From NCBI RefSeq assembly GCF_016598535.1, contig NZ_CP066779.1, positions 2,418,001 to 2,482,000 of the forward strand: 64,000 bases of DNA. Direction: 5' to 3'. Under the pieces are notes generated by a model. That model was not told where the DNA came from. It ran no database searches and was given only the letters and a program-made list of their open reading frames with translations. How positions within the stretch are numbered: position 1 is the first letter of the stretch; the number at the start of each line of letters is the position of its first letter. The stretch is from Rhodococcus sp. P-2. Its GTDB lineage: Bacteria > Actinomycetota > Actinomycetes > Mycobacteriales > Mycobacteriaceae. This document shows, one piece after another, positions 8,921 to 18,164 of the stretch. The position numbers and the translations under genes were made by a program.

Positions 8921-10113
8921 CCGATCGATCCGTCGCGGCGAAGGTCTGCGATCTGGTCGCCCGTCCGTCCCAGCTCGGCCAGTAGCGAATCCGTCTGCTG
9001 GCCGAGCGCCGGAACGTCACCCATACGCATTTCGACATCCGAGTACGTCATCGGAGGCAGCACGGCATCGATCGGACCGTTCTCGGTGCCCACTGACCGC
9101 CACCTGGCCCGCTTCTCCAGCTGCGGATGTTCCAGCAGACCGGCCATGTCGTTGAGTGCTGCGGCCGGAACACCGGCGGCGGCCAGACGCTGATCCAGGT
9201 CCGCTGTCGAGTACAGACGAGTCAGCGAACCCACCAATTCGTCTACCTCGACGCGGTTTTCGACGCGCACGATGTTGGTGCGGTACCGCGGATGATCGAC
9301 CAGATCCTCGCGCTCGAACACGTCCACCATCAGTGCACGCCACCCACGGTCGTTCTGGACGCCGATCAGGATCTCGCCGTCGCTCGTGGGGTACGAATCG
9401 TAGGGAACGATCGCGGCATGGCCGAGACCGACACGCGGAATCTGCTTGTCCGCATACATTTTCATGTACATCGGATGCCCCAGCCACTCGACGGTGGAAT
9501 CGAACATCGAGACCTCGACTAGCGCTCCTTTACCCGTTCGCTCTCTACGGAACAAGGCGCTCAGAATCGAAGTCAGCGCGTACATTCCCGCGGCAATGTC
9601 CGAGACCGGGATACCCGTCTTGGTGGCCGTCTCCGGTGTGCCGGTCACGGAGATCATTCCGGTCTCGGCTTGGACCAGCATGTCGTACGCCTTGCGCTCG
9701 CGCCGTGGACCGGCACTGCCGTAGCCGGACATGTCGATCACGACGAGCCGAGGGAATTCCTCGCGCAGTTCCTCCGCACCGAATCCCAGTCGCGCAGCTG
9801 CATCGGGAGCCAGATTCTGTAGGAACACATCTGCGCGCGCGACAAGATCGAGAACGATCTGCCGGCCGGATTCCGACTTCACGTCGACAGCGATCGATTC
9901 CTTGGAACGGTTGAGCCACACGAAGTGTGACGCCTGGCCGTGAACCGCCTGGTCGTAGTGACGCGCGAAGTCGCCCTCGCCGACGCGTTCTATCTTGATC
10001 ACCCGCGCACCCATGTCCGCGAGATGTCTGGTGGCGAGCGGTGCCGCCACCGCCTGTTCGAGTGCAACCACGGTGATTCCGTCGAGCGGAAGATCCGAGT
10101 TCGGCTGTCCCAT
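8917..10113 (-). CDS. CaiB/BaiF family (class III) CoA transferase
   Basis: Family III CoA transferase or racemase of 398 aa. It opens with the LDGITVVALEQAVAAPLATR pattern, has a nucleotide-like loop (ARVIKIERVGEGDFAR) near residues 37-52 and a catalytic-type Asp in AYDMLVQAETG (about D144). Class III enzymes move CoA between carboxylic acids without ATP; some members are alpha-methylacyl-CoA racemases, so both roles are open. The ATG at 10113 is chosen over a GTG at 10125 because AAGGGTGA sits at proper spacing before the ATG. It is the last gene of a minus-strand run starting with the crotonase at 14634. A tandem 15-bp repeat fills the gap just upstream. Confidence 0.9.
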   Translation of the reverse strand: MGQPNSDLPLDGITVVALEQAVAAPLATRHLADMGARVIKIERVGEGDFARHYDQAVHGQASHFVWLNRSKESIAVDVKSESGRQIVLDLVARADVFLQNLAPDAAARLGFGAEELREEFPRLVVIDMSGYGSAGPRRERKAYDMLVQAETGMISVTGTPETATKTGIPVSDIAAGMYALTSILSALFRRERTGKGALVEVSMFDSTVEWLGHPMYMKMYADKQIPRVGLGHAAIVPYDSYPTSDGEILIGVQNDRGWRALMVDVFEREDLVDHPRYRTNIVRVENRVEVDELVGSLTRLYSTADLDQRLAAAGVPAAALNDMAGLLEHPQLEKRARWRSVGTENGPIDAVLPPMTYSDVEMRMGDVPALGQQTDSLLAELGRTGDQIADLRRDGSIG

Positions 10114-10133
10114 GTCAGTAGTCACCCTTGAAT

Positions 10134-10191
10134 TCTCACACTCAGAAGTCTCACGCTCAGAATTCTTGCACTCAGAATTCTTGCACTCGAA
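10134..10191. repeat. four-copy 15-bp tandem repeat between SDR and CoA transferase genes
   Basis: Four consecutive units start at 10134, 10149, 10164 and 10179. The first three share TCT(C/T)(A/G)C(A/G)CTCAGAA; the fourth has lost one A. On the transcribed strand the unit reads as GAGTGCAAGAATTCT variants, placing repeated EcoRI-like AATTC cores in the leader of the CoA transferase gene. The array lies wholly in the 87-bp gap downstream of the SDR stop at 10201. Confidence 0.9.
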
Positions 10192-10200
10192 CAGGACGGA

Positions 10201-10947
10201 TCAGATGTGGCGGCCGCCGGTGATCTCGAGAACCGTGCCGGTCATGTAGCTCGAGAGGTCGCTCGCGAGGAACAGCACAACCGAAGCGACCTCCGAGGGC
10301 TCGGCCGCACGCCCCATCGGGATCTCGGCAAGCTTCTCGTTCCAGATCCGTTCGGGCATCGCCTCGGTCATCGCCGTGCGGACCAGCCCGGGCTGAACGG
10401 CGTTGACGCGAACGTTCTTGAACGCGACCTCCTTTGCCGCGGCCTTCGTCAGACCGACGATGCCGGCCTTGGCGGCCGAGTAGTTGGTCTGCCCGAGCAT
10501 GCCCACCTTGCCGGAGATCGACGAGATGTTCACGATTGCGCCCGTCTCACGCTCGCGCATGCGGGCGGCGGCAGCGCGTGTTCCGTTCCAGGCGCCCTTG
10601 AGGTGTACGGCGATCACGTCGTCGAAGTCCTGCTCGGTCATCTTCCGCATCGTGGCGTCGCGCGTCATGCCGGCATTGTTGACCATGACATCGACTGGAC
10701 CGAAGGCACTTTCGGCCAGATCGAGCATGGCCTCGACCTGTCCGGAGTCACGCACGTCGCAGGAAGCGAAGCGGGCGACCGACTCTCCACCGAGTTCGGC
10801 GACCGCAGCCGTTCCCACGGTTTCGTTGATGTCGCCGAGAACGACGGTCGCGCCTTCCTTGATGAAGGTGCGCGCAATTTCGAGCCCGATGCCCTGGGCT
10901 CCGCCGGTCACTACCGCAACCTTGCCGTCCAACAATCCCATGTCCAC
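10201..10947 (-). CDS. short-chain dehydrogenase/reductase (FabG-like)
   Basis: Classical SDR of 248 aa that should oxidise or reduce a hydroxyl group with NAD(P); the context suggests a 3-hydroxyacyl-CoA. The glycine-rich cofactor motif TGGAQGIG is at residues 14-21, D38 and D64 segments suit NAD(H) binding, NNAG is near 91, and the catalytic Ser and YSAAK lie near 141 and 154-158. Length is typical. It sits 36 bp downstream of an acyl-CoA dehydrogenase gene and upstream of the CoA transferase on the same strand, consistent with the dehydrogenation step of a beta-oxidation-like pathway. Confidence 0.92.
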   Translation of the reverse strand: MDMGLLDGKVAVVTGGAQGIGLEIARTFIKEGATVVLGDINETVGTAAVAELGGESVARFASCDVRDSGQVEAMLDLAESAFGPVDVMVNNAGMTRDATMRKMTEQDFDDVIAVHLKGAWNGTRAAAARMRERETGAIVNISSISGKVGMLGQTNYSAAKAGIVGLTKAAAKEVAFKNVRVNAVQPGLVRTAMTEAMPERIWNEKLAEIPMGRAAEPSEVASVVLFLASDLSSYMTGTVLEITGGRHI

Positions 10948-10983
10948 TCCGTTCGTGAGGTTAAAGCTCGTCAGGTAAATGTG

Positions 10984-12150
10984 TCAGCGCTGGTTGCGCT
11001 TTTTCGCTTGCGCCACGAGCCCACCGCCGAGAATCAGTCGCTGGATCTCACTGGTTCCCTCGTACAGGCGCAACAGGCGAACTTCACGGTAGATGCGTTC
11101 GACCGGCACACCTCGCATGTACCCGTTGCCACCGTGGATCTGCACGGCGAGATCCGCGACCTTGCCCACCATCTCGGTGCAGAAGAGCTTTGCCGCCGAG
11201 GGGCCGAGACGTCGATCCTCACCGCTGACGTACCGCGCGGCCACCTCACGCACCATCGCCCGCCCGGCCATGACACCGGCCTGTTGGTCTGCCAGCATCG
11301 CTTGAACAAGCTGGAAGTCGCCGATAGCGGTGCCGCCTTGTTCGGTGACCACGGAGAACGCGACAGATTCGTCGAGCGCTCGCTGCGCTGCTCCCACCGA
11401 GAGGGCCGCGATATGGACTCGTCCGCGTGCGAGAGACGTCATCGCTGCGCGGTATCCGGTGTCCTGGTCGCCACCGACGAGGGCCGACTCGGGAACCCGG
11501 ACGTTGTCGAAGGTGACCTCGGAGGTCCAGGCACCTTCCTGACCCATCTTCTTGTCCTTGGGACCAACTGTGACTCCCGGCGTGTCGGCCGGCACCAGGA
11601 ACACTGCAATTCCCGGACCATCGGAATCCGCCGGGCGAGTGCGCGCGAACACCACGAACAGCTGTGCCAGTGGAGCATTGGTGATGAACCGCTTGTTGCC
11701 GTCGATGACCCATTCGGATCCGTCCAGGACGGCCTTGGTCCGAAGACCGGCCGGGTTGGAACCTGCGCCTGGTTCGGTCAGAGCAAAGGAAGCCACGACG
11801 TCACCGGAGGCGATGCGCTCGAGCCACTGAGCCTTCTGCTCGTCGGTACCGAAGCCGACCAGCACCTGCCCGGCAATTCCGTTGTTGGTACCGAACATCG
11901 AACGCAGCGCCAGGGACGTGTAACCGAATTCCATTGCCAATTCGACGTCTTGGGTGAGGTCGAGTCCGAGCCCACCCCATTCCTGAGGAATCGCGTAGCC
12001 GAAGAGCCCGATGGCTGCGGCTTTCTTGCGTATGTCCTCAGGAATGGCGTCGGTGTCGGCTATCTCCTGCTCACGCGGCACGACTTCCTTGCGGATGAAC
12101 TCCCGCGCAGTCGCCAAGATATCTGCGAAGTCATCTGCATCGACCTGCAT
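10984..12150 (-). CDS. acyl-CoA dehydrogenase
   Basis: Acyl-CoA dehydrogenase of 388 aa. It shows FALTEPGAGSNPAGLRTKA near residue 125, FITNAP near 154, VQIHGGNGYMRGVPVERIYRE and the C-terminal LYEGTSEIQR with catalytic Glu. The ATG at 12150 is preferred to a GTG nine bases upstream because AAGGTGAG is well placed before it. It is the second acyl-CoA dehydrogenase of this block and is clearly distinct in sequence from the one at 6191. It lies between an acyl-CoA ligase gene (111 bp upstream) and an SDR gene (36 bp downstream). Confidence 0.92.
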   Translation of the reverse strand: MQVDADDFADILATAREFIRKEVVPREQEIADTDAIPEDIRKKAAAIGLFGYAIPQEWGGLGLDLTQDVELAMEFGYTSLALRSMFGTNNGIAGQVLVGFGTDEQKAQWLERIASGDVVASFALTEPGAGSNPAGLRTKAVLDGSEWVIDGNKRFITNAPLAQLFVVFARTRPADSDGPGIAVFLVPADTPGVTVGPKDKKMGQEGAWTSEVTFDNVRVPESALVGGDQDTGYRAAMTSLARGRVHIAALSVGAAQRALDESVAFSVVTEQGGTAIGDFQLVQAMLADQQAGVMAGRAMVREVAARYVSGEDRRLGPSAAKLFCTEMVGKVADLAVQIHGGNGYMRGVPVERIYREVRLLRLYEGTSEIQRLILGGGLVAQAKKRNQR

Positions 12151-12270
12151 TCCCACCACTCACCTTGCTGTTTCCGAAGTCCATGCCGTCCTCCGAAGTC
12201 AATACCGTGAGGCAATCGGAGTCAAAGACCTGAAAACGAACCGAAGGTAAGGCGGAACCTATAGCAAGTG

Positions 12271-13791
12271 TCAGACAGTGCGCAGTTCCCGCTTCAGCAG
12301 TTTGCCACTCTGGTTACGCGGGAGTTCGGCCACGAACCGGACGTGCTTGGGGACCTTGAACGGGGCGATTCGCTCCTTGACGTGGGCAATCAACGCCTCA
12401 GGCGTCAACTCGTCGTTGCCGTCCTTGAGCACGACGATCGCGGTGACCGCCTCGATCCACTTCTCGTCGGGCGTACCGATCACGGCGACTTCTGCCACGG
12501 CAGGGTGCGTGTAGACCGCATCTTCGACCTCGCGCGACGCGACCAGGATGCCACCGGTGTTGATGACGTCCTTGATTCGGTCGACGACGGTGATGAACCC
12601 TTCTTCGTCCCGCACGACAAGATCGCCTGAATGGAACCAGCCGTCGCGGAATGCCTCGGCCGTGGCTTCCGGGTTTTCCCAGTAGCCGTTGCACAGCTGC
12701 GGTGAGCGGTAGAGAACCTCACCGGACTCACCGTCGGCGACGTCGTTTCCGTCGGCGTCGACGACACGGGTTTCGACGAAGAACACTGCTCGCCCGCAAG
12801 AAGACGGACGATCGGCATGCTCGCCGGGCTGAAGAACGGTTGCCAGCGGACCGATTTCGGACTGGCCGAAGCAGTTGTAGAAGCCTATGTCCGGGTAACG
12901 CTCACGCAGACGATTGAGCACCGTGACCGGCATGATCGAGGCGCCGTACTGCGCCTTCTTGAGCGAAGACAGATCGCGGGTCTCGAGGTCCGGATGGTTG
13001 GCCAGCGGTACCCACACGGTCGGAGCCAGGAACAGCGATCCGATCTTTTCTGCTTCGACGCGGCGCAGGATCTCCGGGATGTCCGGCGCCTGCATCAGAC
13101 TGACCGTCGCACCGACGGACAGGTACGGCAGCATGAAGACGTGCATCCCCGCGGAGTGGTACATCGGCATGCAGATCAGCGGGTTGTCGTTCTTGTCCAG
13201 CCCGAGCGCGATCACCGAGGACACGTACTCGTGTACCAGCGCACCGTGAGACATCATGGCGCCCTTGGGCTTCGAGGTGGTTCCCGAGGTGTACAGCAGT
13301 TGCGCCAGATCCGTCGACGTCGCACGCGGTTCGAAAACAGGCACCTCGCCGGCCTCGCTGATCGTGACCACCGACAGTTCCGCGTCCCGCAGTGCGATCA
13401 CGTGGTCGAGATCGAGGTCGGAGCGAACCGAGTCGAGCGTCGACGCCAATGCCGGATCCACCAACACCGCGCGGGCGCCTGATTGCGCCACGAGGTACCG
13501 GAGTTCCTCCCCCTTGAGTGCGTAATTGACCGGAACATGCACCAAACCTGCTCGCGCACAGGCAAGGAATCCGATTGCATAGGCGTCGGAGTTGGTTCCG
13601 TACGCCGCGACGCGGTCGCCGTGTTCGAGACCCAGACCGAGTAGATGAGCCGCGACCCGCGTCACCGCGTCGTCGAGTTCGCGGTACGTGCGGGTGCGGT
13701 CCTCGAAGACGACGGCTATGCGGTCTGGGTACTTGGCTGCCGAGCGCCGAAGCACTCCGTCGACGGTGTTGGTGCGTGGATCGAGGCTCAT
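12271..13791 (-). CDS. AMP-forming acyl-CoA synthetase
   Basis: Adenylate-forming synthetase of 506 aa. LLYTSGTTSKPKGAMMSHG marks the ATP-binding motif near residue 162, YNCFGQSEIGP the second motif, and SGDLVVRDEEGFITVVDRIK the hinge. The catalytic Lys lies in NQSGKLLKREL close to the C-terminus. It is the probable entry step of the adjacent degradative set (crotonase upstream, acyl-CoA dehydrogenase, SDR and CoA transferase downstream on the same strand). Related proteins act on fatty acids, steroid side-chain acids or aromatic acids, and the substrate is not readable here. It follows the crotonase stop by 45 bp. Confidence 0.93.
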   Translation of the reverse strand: MSLDPRTNTVDGVLRRSAAKYPDRIAVVFEDRTRTYRELDDAVTRVAAHLLGLGLEHGDRVAAYGTNSDAYAIGFLACARAGLVHVPVNYALKGEELRYLVAQSGARAVLVDPALASTLDSVRSDLDLDHVIALRDAELSVVTISEAGEVPVFEPRATSTDLAQLLYTSGTTSKPKGAMMSHGALVHEYVSSVIALGLDKNDNPLICMPMYHSAGMHVFMLPYLSVGATVSLMQAPDIPEILRRVEAEKIGSLFLAPTVWVPLANHPDLETRDLSSLKKAQYGASIMPVTVLNRLRERYPDIGFYNCFGQSEIGPLATVLQPGEHADRPSSCGRAVFFVETRVVDADGNDVADGESGEVLYRSPQLCNGYWENPEATAEAFRDGWFHSGDLVVRDEEGFITVVDRIKDVINTGGILVASREVEDAVYTHPAVAEVAVIGTPDEKWIEAVTAIVVLKDGNDELTPEALIAHVKERIAPFKVPKHVRFVAELPRNQSGKLLKRELRTV

Positions 13792-13836
13792 GCGCCTCAG
13801 GTTATAGGACGTCCAACTAAACCGGAAGAGCGATCG

Positions 13837-14634
13837 TTACTTATTGCGCCATTCGGGCTTTCGCTTGTCCACGAAGGCCCGCATGCCTTCCTGAGCGTCG
13901 CAGGTCACGGCGTTGGTTGCCATCGTTTCCGCCATCGCCTCGTACGCCTGTGCTTGCGGCAGATCGATCTGGTGATAGAACGCCTGCTTACCGATCTTCA
14001 CCGTCAAGGGGCTGGCCGTCGTGATCTTGGCGGCCAGTTCGCGCACCTGCCGGTCCAGTTCTTCGGGCGTGACGACGAAGTTCACCAGACCCCAGTCCGC
14101 AGCGGTGTCGGCGTCGATCGTCTGACCGGTGAGCAACATCTGCATCGAGCGCTTGCGCCCTACTGCCCTGCTCAGAGCCACCATCGGAGTCGAGCAGAAC
14201 AGTCCGATCTTGACACCGGGCGTGCCGAAGACCGCGTTCGACGCAGCAACAACCAGATCACACGACGCAGCCAGCTGACAGCCCGCCGCGATAGCCGGGC
14301 CCTGGACTGCGGCAATCACCGGCTGCGGAATCCGCTGCACGGTCTCCATCATCTCGGTACAGCCGTCGAAGATCGCCCGCTCGTCTTCGAGGGTTCGCCC
14401 GATCATCTCCGTCAGATCGTGACCGGCAGAGAACACCGGGCCTTCGGCGCGCACGACGACAACCCGCACGCGCTCGTCTGCAGACAACTCGAGAAGGGCA
14501 GCCGTCACCTCGCGCATGGTCTCCGCCGAGAGCGGATTTCGCCGCGCCGGCCGATCGAGTGTCAGGAATCCGAGTCCCACCGATTCCTCGACGGAAATCT
14601 TCACTGCAGTGTTTTCTACCTGTGTCTGCGACAT
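13837..14634 (-). CDS. enoyl-CoA hydratase/isomerase (crotonase family)
   Basis: Crotonase-fold protein of 265 aa, expected to hydrate or isomerise an enoyl-CoA. It has NPLSAETMREV near residue 33, an oxyanion-hole segment SAGHDLTEM near 70, and GPAIAAGCQLAASCDLVVA with GTPGVKIGLFCS. The usual Glu of hydratases after the second glycine loop (GG..E) is replaced by GC..A. That loss is common in the ECHDC3-type subgroup and makes true hydratase activity uncertain. It is the first gene of a five-gene minus-strand run and is divergent from an aldehyde dehydrogenase gene at 14744. The 109-bp divergent gap shows no strong palindrome. Confidence 0.9.
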   Translation of the reverse strand: MSQTQVENTAVKISVEESVGLGFLTLDRPARRNPLSAETMREVTAALLELSADERVRVVVVRAEGPVFSAGHDLTEMIGRTLEDERAIFDGCTEMMETVQRIPQPVIAAVQGPAIAAGCQLAASCDLVVAASNAVFGTPGVKIGLFCSTPMVALSRAVGRKRSMQMLLTGQTIDADTAADWGLVNFVVTPEELDRQVRELAAKITTASPLTVKIGKQAFYHQIDLPQAQAYEAMAETMATNAVTCDAQEGMRAFVDKRKPEWRNK

Positions 14635-14743
14635 GTGTTCTCTCTACCAATCGAATCCGTCCCGGTCAACGAGACGAAACGGGCGTCGGTTCGCGCCGCG
14701 TCGATACGGTCCGGTCAATACTTCGCCACTACGAGGAGTGCCC

Positions 14744-16174
14744 ATGAGCACCGATGCCGCCGTCACCACCGATCTCGAAGAGATTCTGCGGGCCCAGCAG
14801 GAAGCAACTCGCGCCGCCGGTCTTCCGTCCGCGCAGACACGACGCGAGCGCATCCAACGCGTCGTCGATCTTCTGGTGGCAAACCACAAGGATCTGACCG
14901 AAGCGATCAACGAAGACTTCGGCGGCCGAATCCCGGCCTACTCGGTGATGAATGATGTTCTGGGATCCATGGTTTCACTCAAGCACGTTCGTGATTCGCT
15001 CGAAGAGTGGATGATTCGCTCACCGAGAGCCACCGGAGCGGTGCAGGATCAGCTGGGTGCCACGGCGTACGTGTCGTACCAACCGAAGGGTTCGATCGGC
15101 ATCATCGGAACCTGGAATGCTCCCCTTTTCACTCTCCTGAGCCCACTCGCCTGCGCCCTCGGAGCGGGAAATCGCGCCGTTCTCAAACCGTCGGAAATCG
15201 TGCCGAACACGGCGGCGGTCCTGGCCGAGGCGGCGCGTCGAACGCTCGACCCCGTGGAGGTCGCGGTGGTGACAGGTGGCCCGGAGGTCGCTGATCTACT
15301 GACGTCTCTGCCTTTCGACCACCTCGTCTTCACCGGCAGCACGACCGTCGGAAAGCTCGTCATGGCCAACGCCGCGAAGAACCTGGTGCCGGTCACCCTC
15401 GAACTCGGCGGCAAGTCACCGAGCGTCTTGAGCCGCAGTGCCGATATCAGGTCTGCTGCATCACGTTTGGCCATCGCGAAATCGACCAATGCCGGCCAAC
15501 TCTGCGTCTCTCCCGACCTGATCTACGTCCCGCGCGAGAACACGGAAGCATTCATCGACGCATTCACCGACCAGTTCACGGGACTGTTCCCCACGATCGC
15601 CGACAACAAAGACATGGTCTCGATAGTCAGCGACCGTCACCTCGCACGCATCGAGGGGTACATCGCGGACGCCGCAGAGCGCGGAGCGCGAATCATCACC
15701 GTTCCCGACGAAGAACTCTCCGCAGACACTCGTCGCCGCCCACTGCGCATCGTGGTCGACCCTCCGACCGACGCGCAGATCATGAAGGAAGAGATCTTCG
15801 GACCGGCCGTCGTGATCCTGCCGTACGACCAACTCGACAGCGTCGTCGCCGACATCAACTCACGGCCGAAACCGTTGGCGCTGTACTACTTCGGCACCGA
15901 TCTGGACGAGAAGGAATCCGTACTCGAACGCACCGTCTCTGGCGGCGTCACCATCAACGACGCGATGTCACACCCAGGGCTGAGCGACGCACCCTTCGGC
16001 GGCGTCGGAGCTTCGGGCATCGGGCACTACCACGGCCGCGAGGGCTTCCTCGAGTTCAGTCACGCCCGAACGGTATTCGAAGCAGCGCAGCATGACCCAC
16101 GCGGCGAGTGGGGAATGCTCCCGCCGTACGGTGAGGGTTTCGAGCAGATGATGCTGGCTCAGGTCACGCCCTAG
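14744..16174 (+). CDS. aldehyde dehydrogenase, coniferyl-aldehyde-dehydrogenase-like
   Basis: NAD(P)-dependent aldehyde dehydrogenase of 476 aa oxidising an aldehyde to a carboxylic acid. The start is fixed by CGAGGAG seven bases before the ATG. Active-site features are GTWNAPLF near residue 123, FTGSTTVGK near 197, LELGGKSP near 222 and the catalytic Cys C254 in NAGQLCVSPD. The short N-terminal region, the GQ-C-V-S-P-D pattern and the C-terminal HARTVFEAAQHDPR resemble coniferyl aldehyde/fatty aldehyde dehydrogenases. It is divergent from the crotonase-led operon, so it may supply that operon's ligase with an acid. A shared terminator follows. Confidence 0.92.
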   Translation: MSTDAAVTTDLEEILRAQQEATRAAGLPSAQTRRERIQRVVDLLVANHKDLTEAINEDFGGRIPAYSVMNDVLGSMVSLKHVRDSLEEWMIRSPRATGAVQDQLGATAYVSYQPKGSIGIIGTWNAPLFTLLSPLACALGAGNRAVLKPSEIVPNTAAVLAEAARRTLDPVEVAVVTGGPEVADLLTSLPFDHLVFTGSTTVGKLVMANAAKNLVPVTLELGGKSPSVLSRSADIRSAASRLAIAKSTNAGQLCVSPDLIYVPRENTEAFIDAFTDQFTGLFPTIADNKDMVSIVSDRHLARIEGYIADAAERGARIITVPDEELSADTRRRPLRIVVDPPTDAQIMKEEIFGPAVVILPYDQLDSVVADINSRPKPLALYYFGTDLDEKESVLERTVSGGVTINDAMSHPGLSDAPFGGVGASGIGHYHGREGFLEFSHARTVFEAAQHDPRGEWGMLPPYGEGFEQMMLAQVTP

Positions 16175-16187
16175 TGCCTTCCGCCCC

Positions 16188-16219
16188 GCCTTTTCGGTAG
16201 TTCGCGCTACCGGAAAGGC
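16188..16219. terminator. bidirectional hairpin terminator, overlapping a stop codon
   Basis: Arms GCCTTTTCGGTAG (16188-16200) and CTACCGGAAAGGC (16207-16219) pair with a single G-U wobble around a 6-nt loop. It lies between the convergent aldehyde dehydrogenase and SEC-C genes. The TAG stop of the SEC-C gene (16207-16209) is inside the 3' arm. Confidence 0.8.
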
Positions 16220-18129
16220 GCACCGGCAAGGCCTCGGCTGAGGAACTCCACCAACTGACCCGGCTCGGTGTCCGCCGACTCGATCAGTTGGATCAGTTCC
16301 TTCTTGTCCTCTGCTGCAAGCGGTTCGATGCCACCGAAGGTGCGCATCGTGGAGCCGGCCGGAAGGACTCGTGCACACACGAGCGTGCCCGGCTCGAGAT
16401 TGACCGAGCCCCACTCGTCCGTGACCTTCACCAGATGCCCGTTGCGGACGTCACTGAGAGTCACCGACTGCCCCGGCTCCGTCGAAGCGACCTTGTACAC
16501 CGAGCGCGCAATCTTCAACCACTCGTCGGCCAGTTCCCGCTCGTCGGCAGGAAGCAGTTCTCCGCGCCGCTCGACAAACGCCGCGAAAATACCGGCGTCG
16601 AACAAGGCAACGTCGACGGCCAAACCGCCCTCGACGGCCAGCGTCAGTGCTTCCTCACTGTTCCACTGCTCGGCACGGATGAGCGCAAGATCGAAGACGG
16701 CATCGAAGTACTCCGGAGTGCGCGAGAACAGCTGTGCCTTGACGTACAGCCAGTTGGCCCGATCGTCGAACGTCACCTCGGACTTGCCGAGATGGCAGAC
16801 CTTGAACTTGCGACCGGAACCGCACCAGCACTTGTCATTTCGCCCGAGTTCGGGGTGCTCAGCCGGGGCATAGCGCTGAAGAACCTCGTGCAGAACCTCG
16901 GACTCGCCGCCCTCGATCCGCCCGAGAAGTGCCAGCGCGCGCGTCACATCGCTGCGATCGGCCGCCAGTAGCGCCAGATCGAAGATCGCGGGAGTCCAGT
17001 CGGGATCGAGATCGTGTGCAGTTTCGTACGACGCCTCGGCGGCAAGGATCTTGCCGAGACGATCCGAAGCCTTGCCCGCCAGCCAGTGCGCTGCCGGCTT
17101 GACACGACGCGACCCTTTCTCGGCGAGAGCAGTTGCAACAGAATGCAATACGGAATCGTGATCGTCGAGTTCGGTCAGCAGCTCCAACGCCGCCGCAGCC
17201 GCGGGCGGCTCGGCGATACCGGCGAAGGTCTGCGGATCCTCTTTGACCTGCTTGCGCACCCAGTCCGAGACGTCCTCGACGGCTTCGACTTTCGCGGCCA
17301 TCACCAGATCGACGAAGGCAATCACCGACGCGGCTTCTTCCGGGTGCAGGTTCTCCCGAACCTCGAGCATGCGGGCCCGGTTCGCCAGGTGGTAGGCCTC
17401 GAAATCGAAACCGTCCACTGCGACGTAATCGCCGTCGCGGACGTACCCTGCCGCCTCGAGCATCTCGCCCAGCGGGGCGGTCGGCTGACGGAAGAGCGAC
17501 GGCTCGTCGAGCATCAATTGCCAGACGATGGCATCGAGGGTGTCCGCACCGATGTCGGCAAGGACCGTCGCCAGACTCTCGCCGAATCCGGGTGCGGGAT
17601 CGAGTACCTCGGGAATGGTGCAGAGCGTCAGCTCACGGTCTGCAACGAACAATCCGATCAAATCGCCTGCAGAACATTCGGCGAGAGTATCGGTGCCGAG
17701 GAGAAAACCCTCGTCGTGCGGGAACTCCGGATCTTCGATCCCCCGATCAGCCAACAGGTCGTCGTCGATCCCGCGGTGCACGACGCTGATGCCATGGACC
17801 TCGTCGTCGTCCCGATCGAGGAAAACCCGCAGCATCATCAGATCGGGGTTGGCATCGAGGACGCCGGACTTGATTTCCGCTTCGGTGAGCCGATGGGTCA
17901 GCACTCGATGCTCGAACAACGTGTCGAGTGCGGCGTACCGCTCCTCACTCAGGTAGCCGAGCAGCGGGTCCTCGACGTACTCGACGAACTCGGCCATGTC
18001 CTCGGCTGTACCGTGACCGGCATCGGCCAACAGGGTGCCCCAGTCCGCCGCTGTCTGCGGGCCGTGCTCACGCAACAACTCCATCGCGGCTTCGGCGATC
18101 AAGTCATTGGCATCCATCGGTTCGTTCAC
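16207..18129 (-). CDS. SEC-C motif protein, paralogue A
   Basis: Large protein of 640 aa with one recognisable element: a SEC-C zinc motif, RNDKCWCGSGRK...C-H, with C434, C436, C445 and H446. Residues about 1-110 are an acidic helical region, 110-200 look beta-rich, and 330-420 are helical with a TPR-like segment (HWLAGKASDRLGKILAAEASYETA). The last 150 residues are another mixed domain. It is acidic overall, with no signal peptide or membrane segment, so cytoplasmic. SEC-C motifs occur at the SecA C-terminus and in many uncharacterised proteins, where they bind zinc and sometimes ribosomes or SecB. Function is unknown. A full-length paralogue lies 35 bp upstream on the same strand. Confidence 0.85.
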   Translation of the reverse strand: MNEPMDANDLIAEAAMELLREHGPQTAADWGTLLADAGHGTAEDMAEFVEYVEDPLLGYLSEERYAALDTLFEHRVLTHRLTEAEIKSGVLDANPDLMMLRVFLDRDDDEVHGISVVHRGIDDDLLADRGIEDPEFPHDEGFLLGTDTLAECSAGDLIGLFVADRELTLCTIPEVLDPAPGFGESLATVLADIGADTLDAIVWQLMLDEPSLFRQPTAPLGEMLEAAGYVRDGDYVAVDGFDFEAYHLANRARMLEVRENLHPEEAASVIAFVDLVMAAKVEAVEDVSDWVRKQVKEDPQTFAGIAEPPAAAAALELLTELDDHDSVLHSVATALAEKGSRRVKPAAHWLAGKASDRLGKILAAEASYETAHDLDPDWTPAIFDLALLAADRSDVTRALALLGRIEGGESEVLHEVLQRYAPAEHPELGRNDKCWCGSGRKFKVCHLGKSEVTFDDRANWLYVKAQLFSRTPEYFDAVFDLALIRAEQWNSEEALTLAVEGGLAVDVALFDAGIFAAFVERRGELLPADERELADEWLKIARSVYKVASTEPGQSVTLSDVRNGHLVKVTDEWGSVNLEPGTLVCARVLPAGSTMRTFGGIEPLAAEDKKELIQLIESADTEPGQLVEFLSRGLAGAPFR

Positions 18130-18164
18130 CTATCCAACTTTAACGGGGTCGACTCGATACATCG

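Noticed and set aside
10207-12210. 667-codon open frame on the plus strand
   Set aside because: It is the complement of the SDR and acyl-CoA dehydrogenase genes; composition is skewed to His, Arg and Gly and no family pattern is visible.
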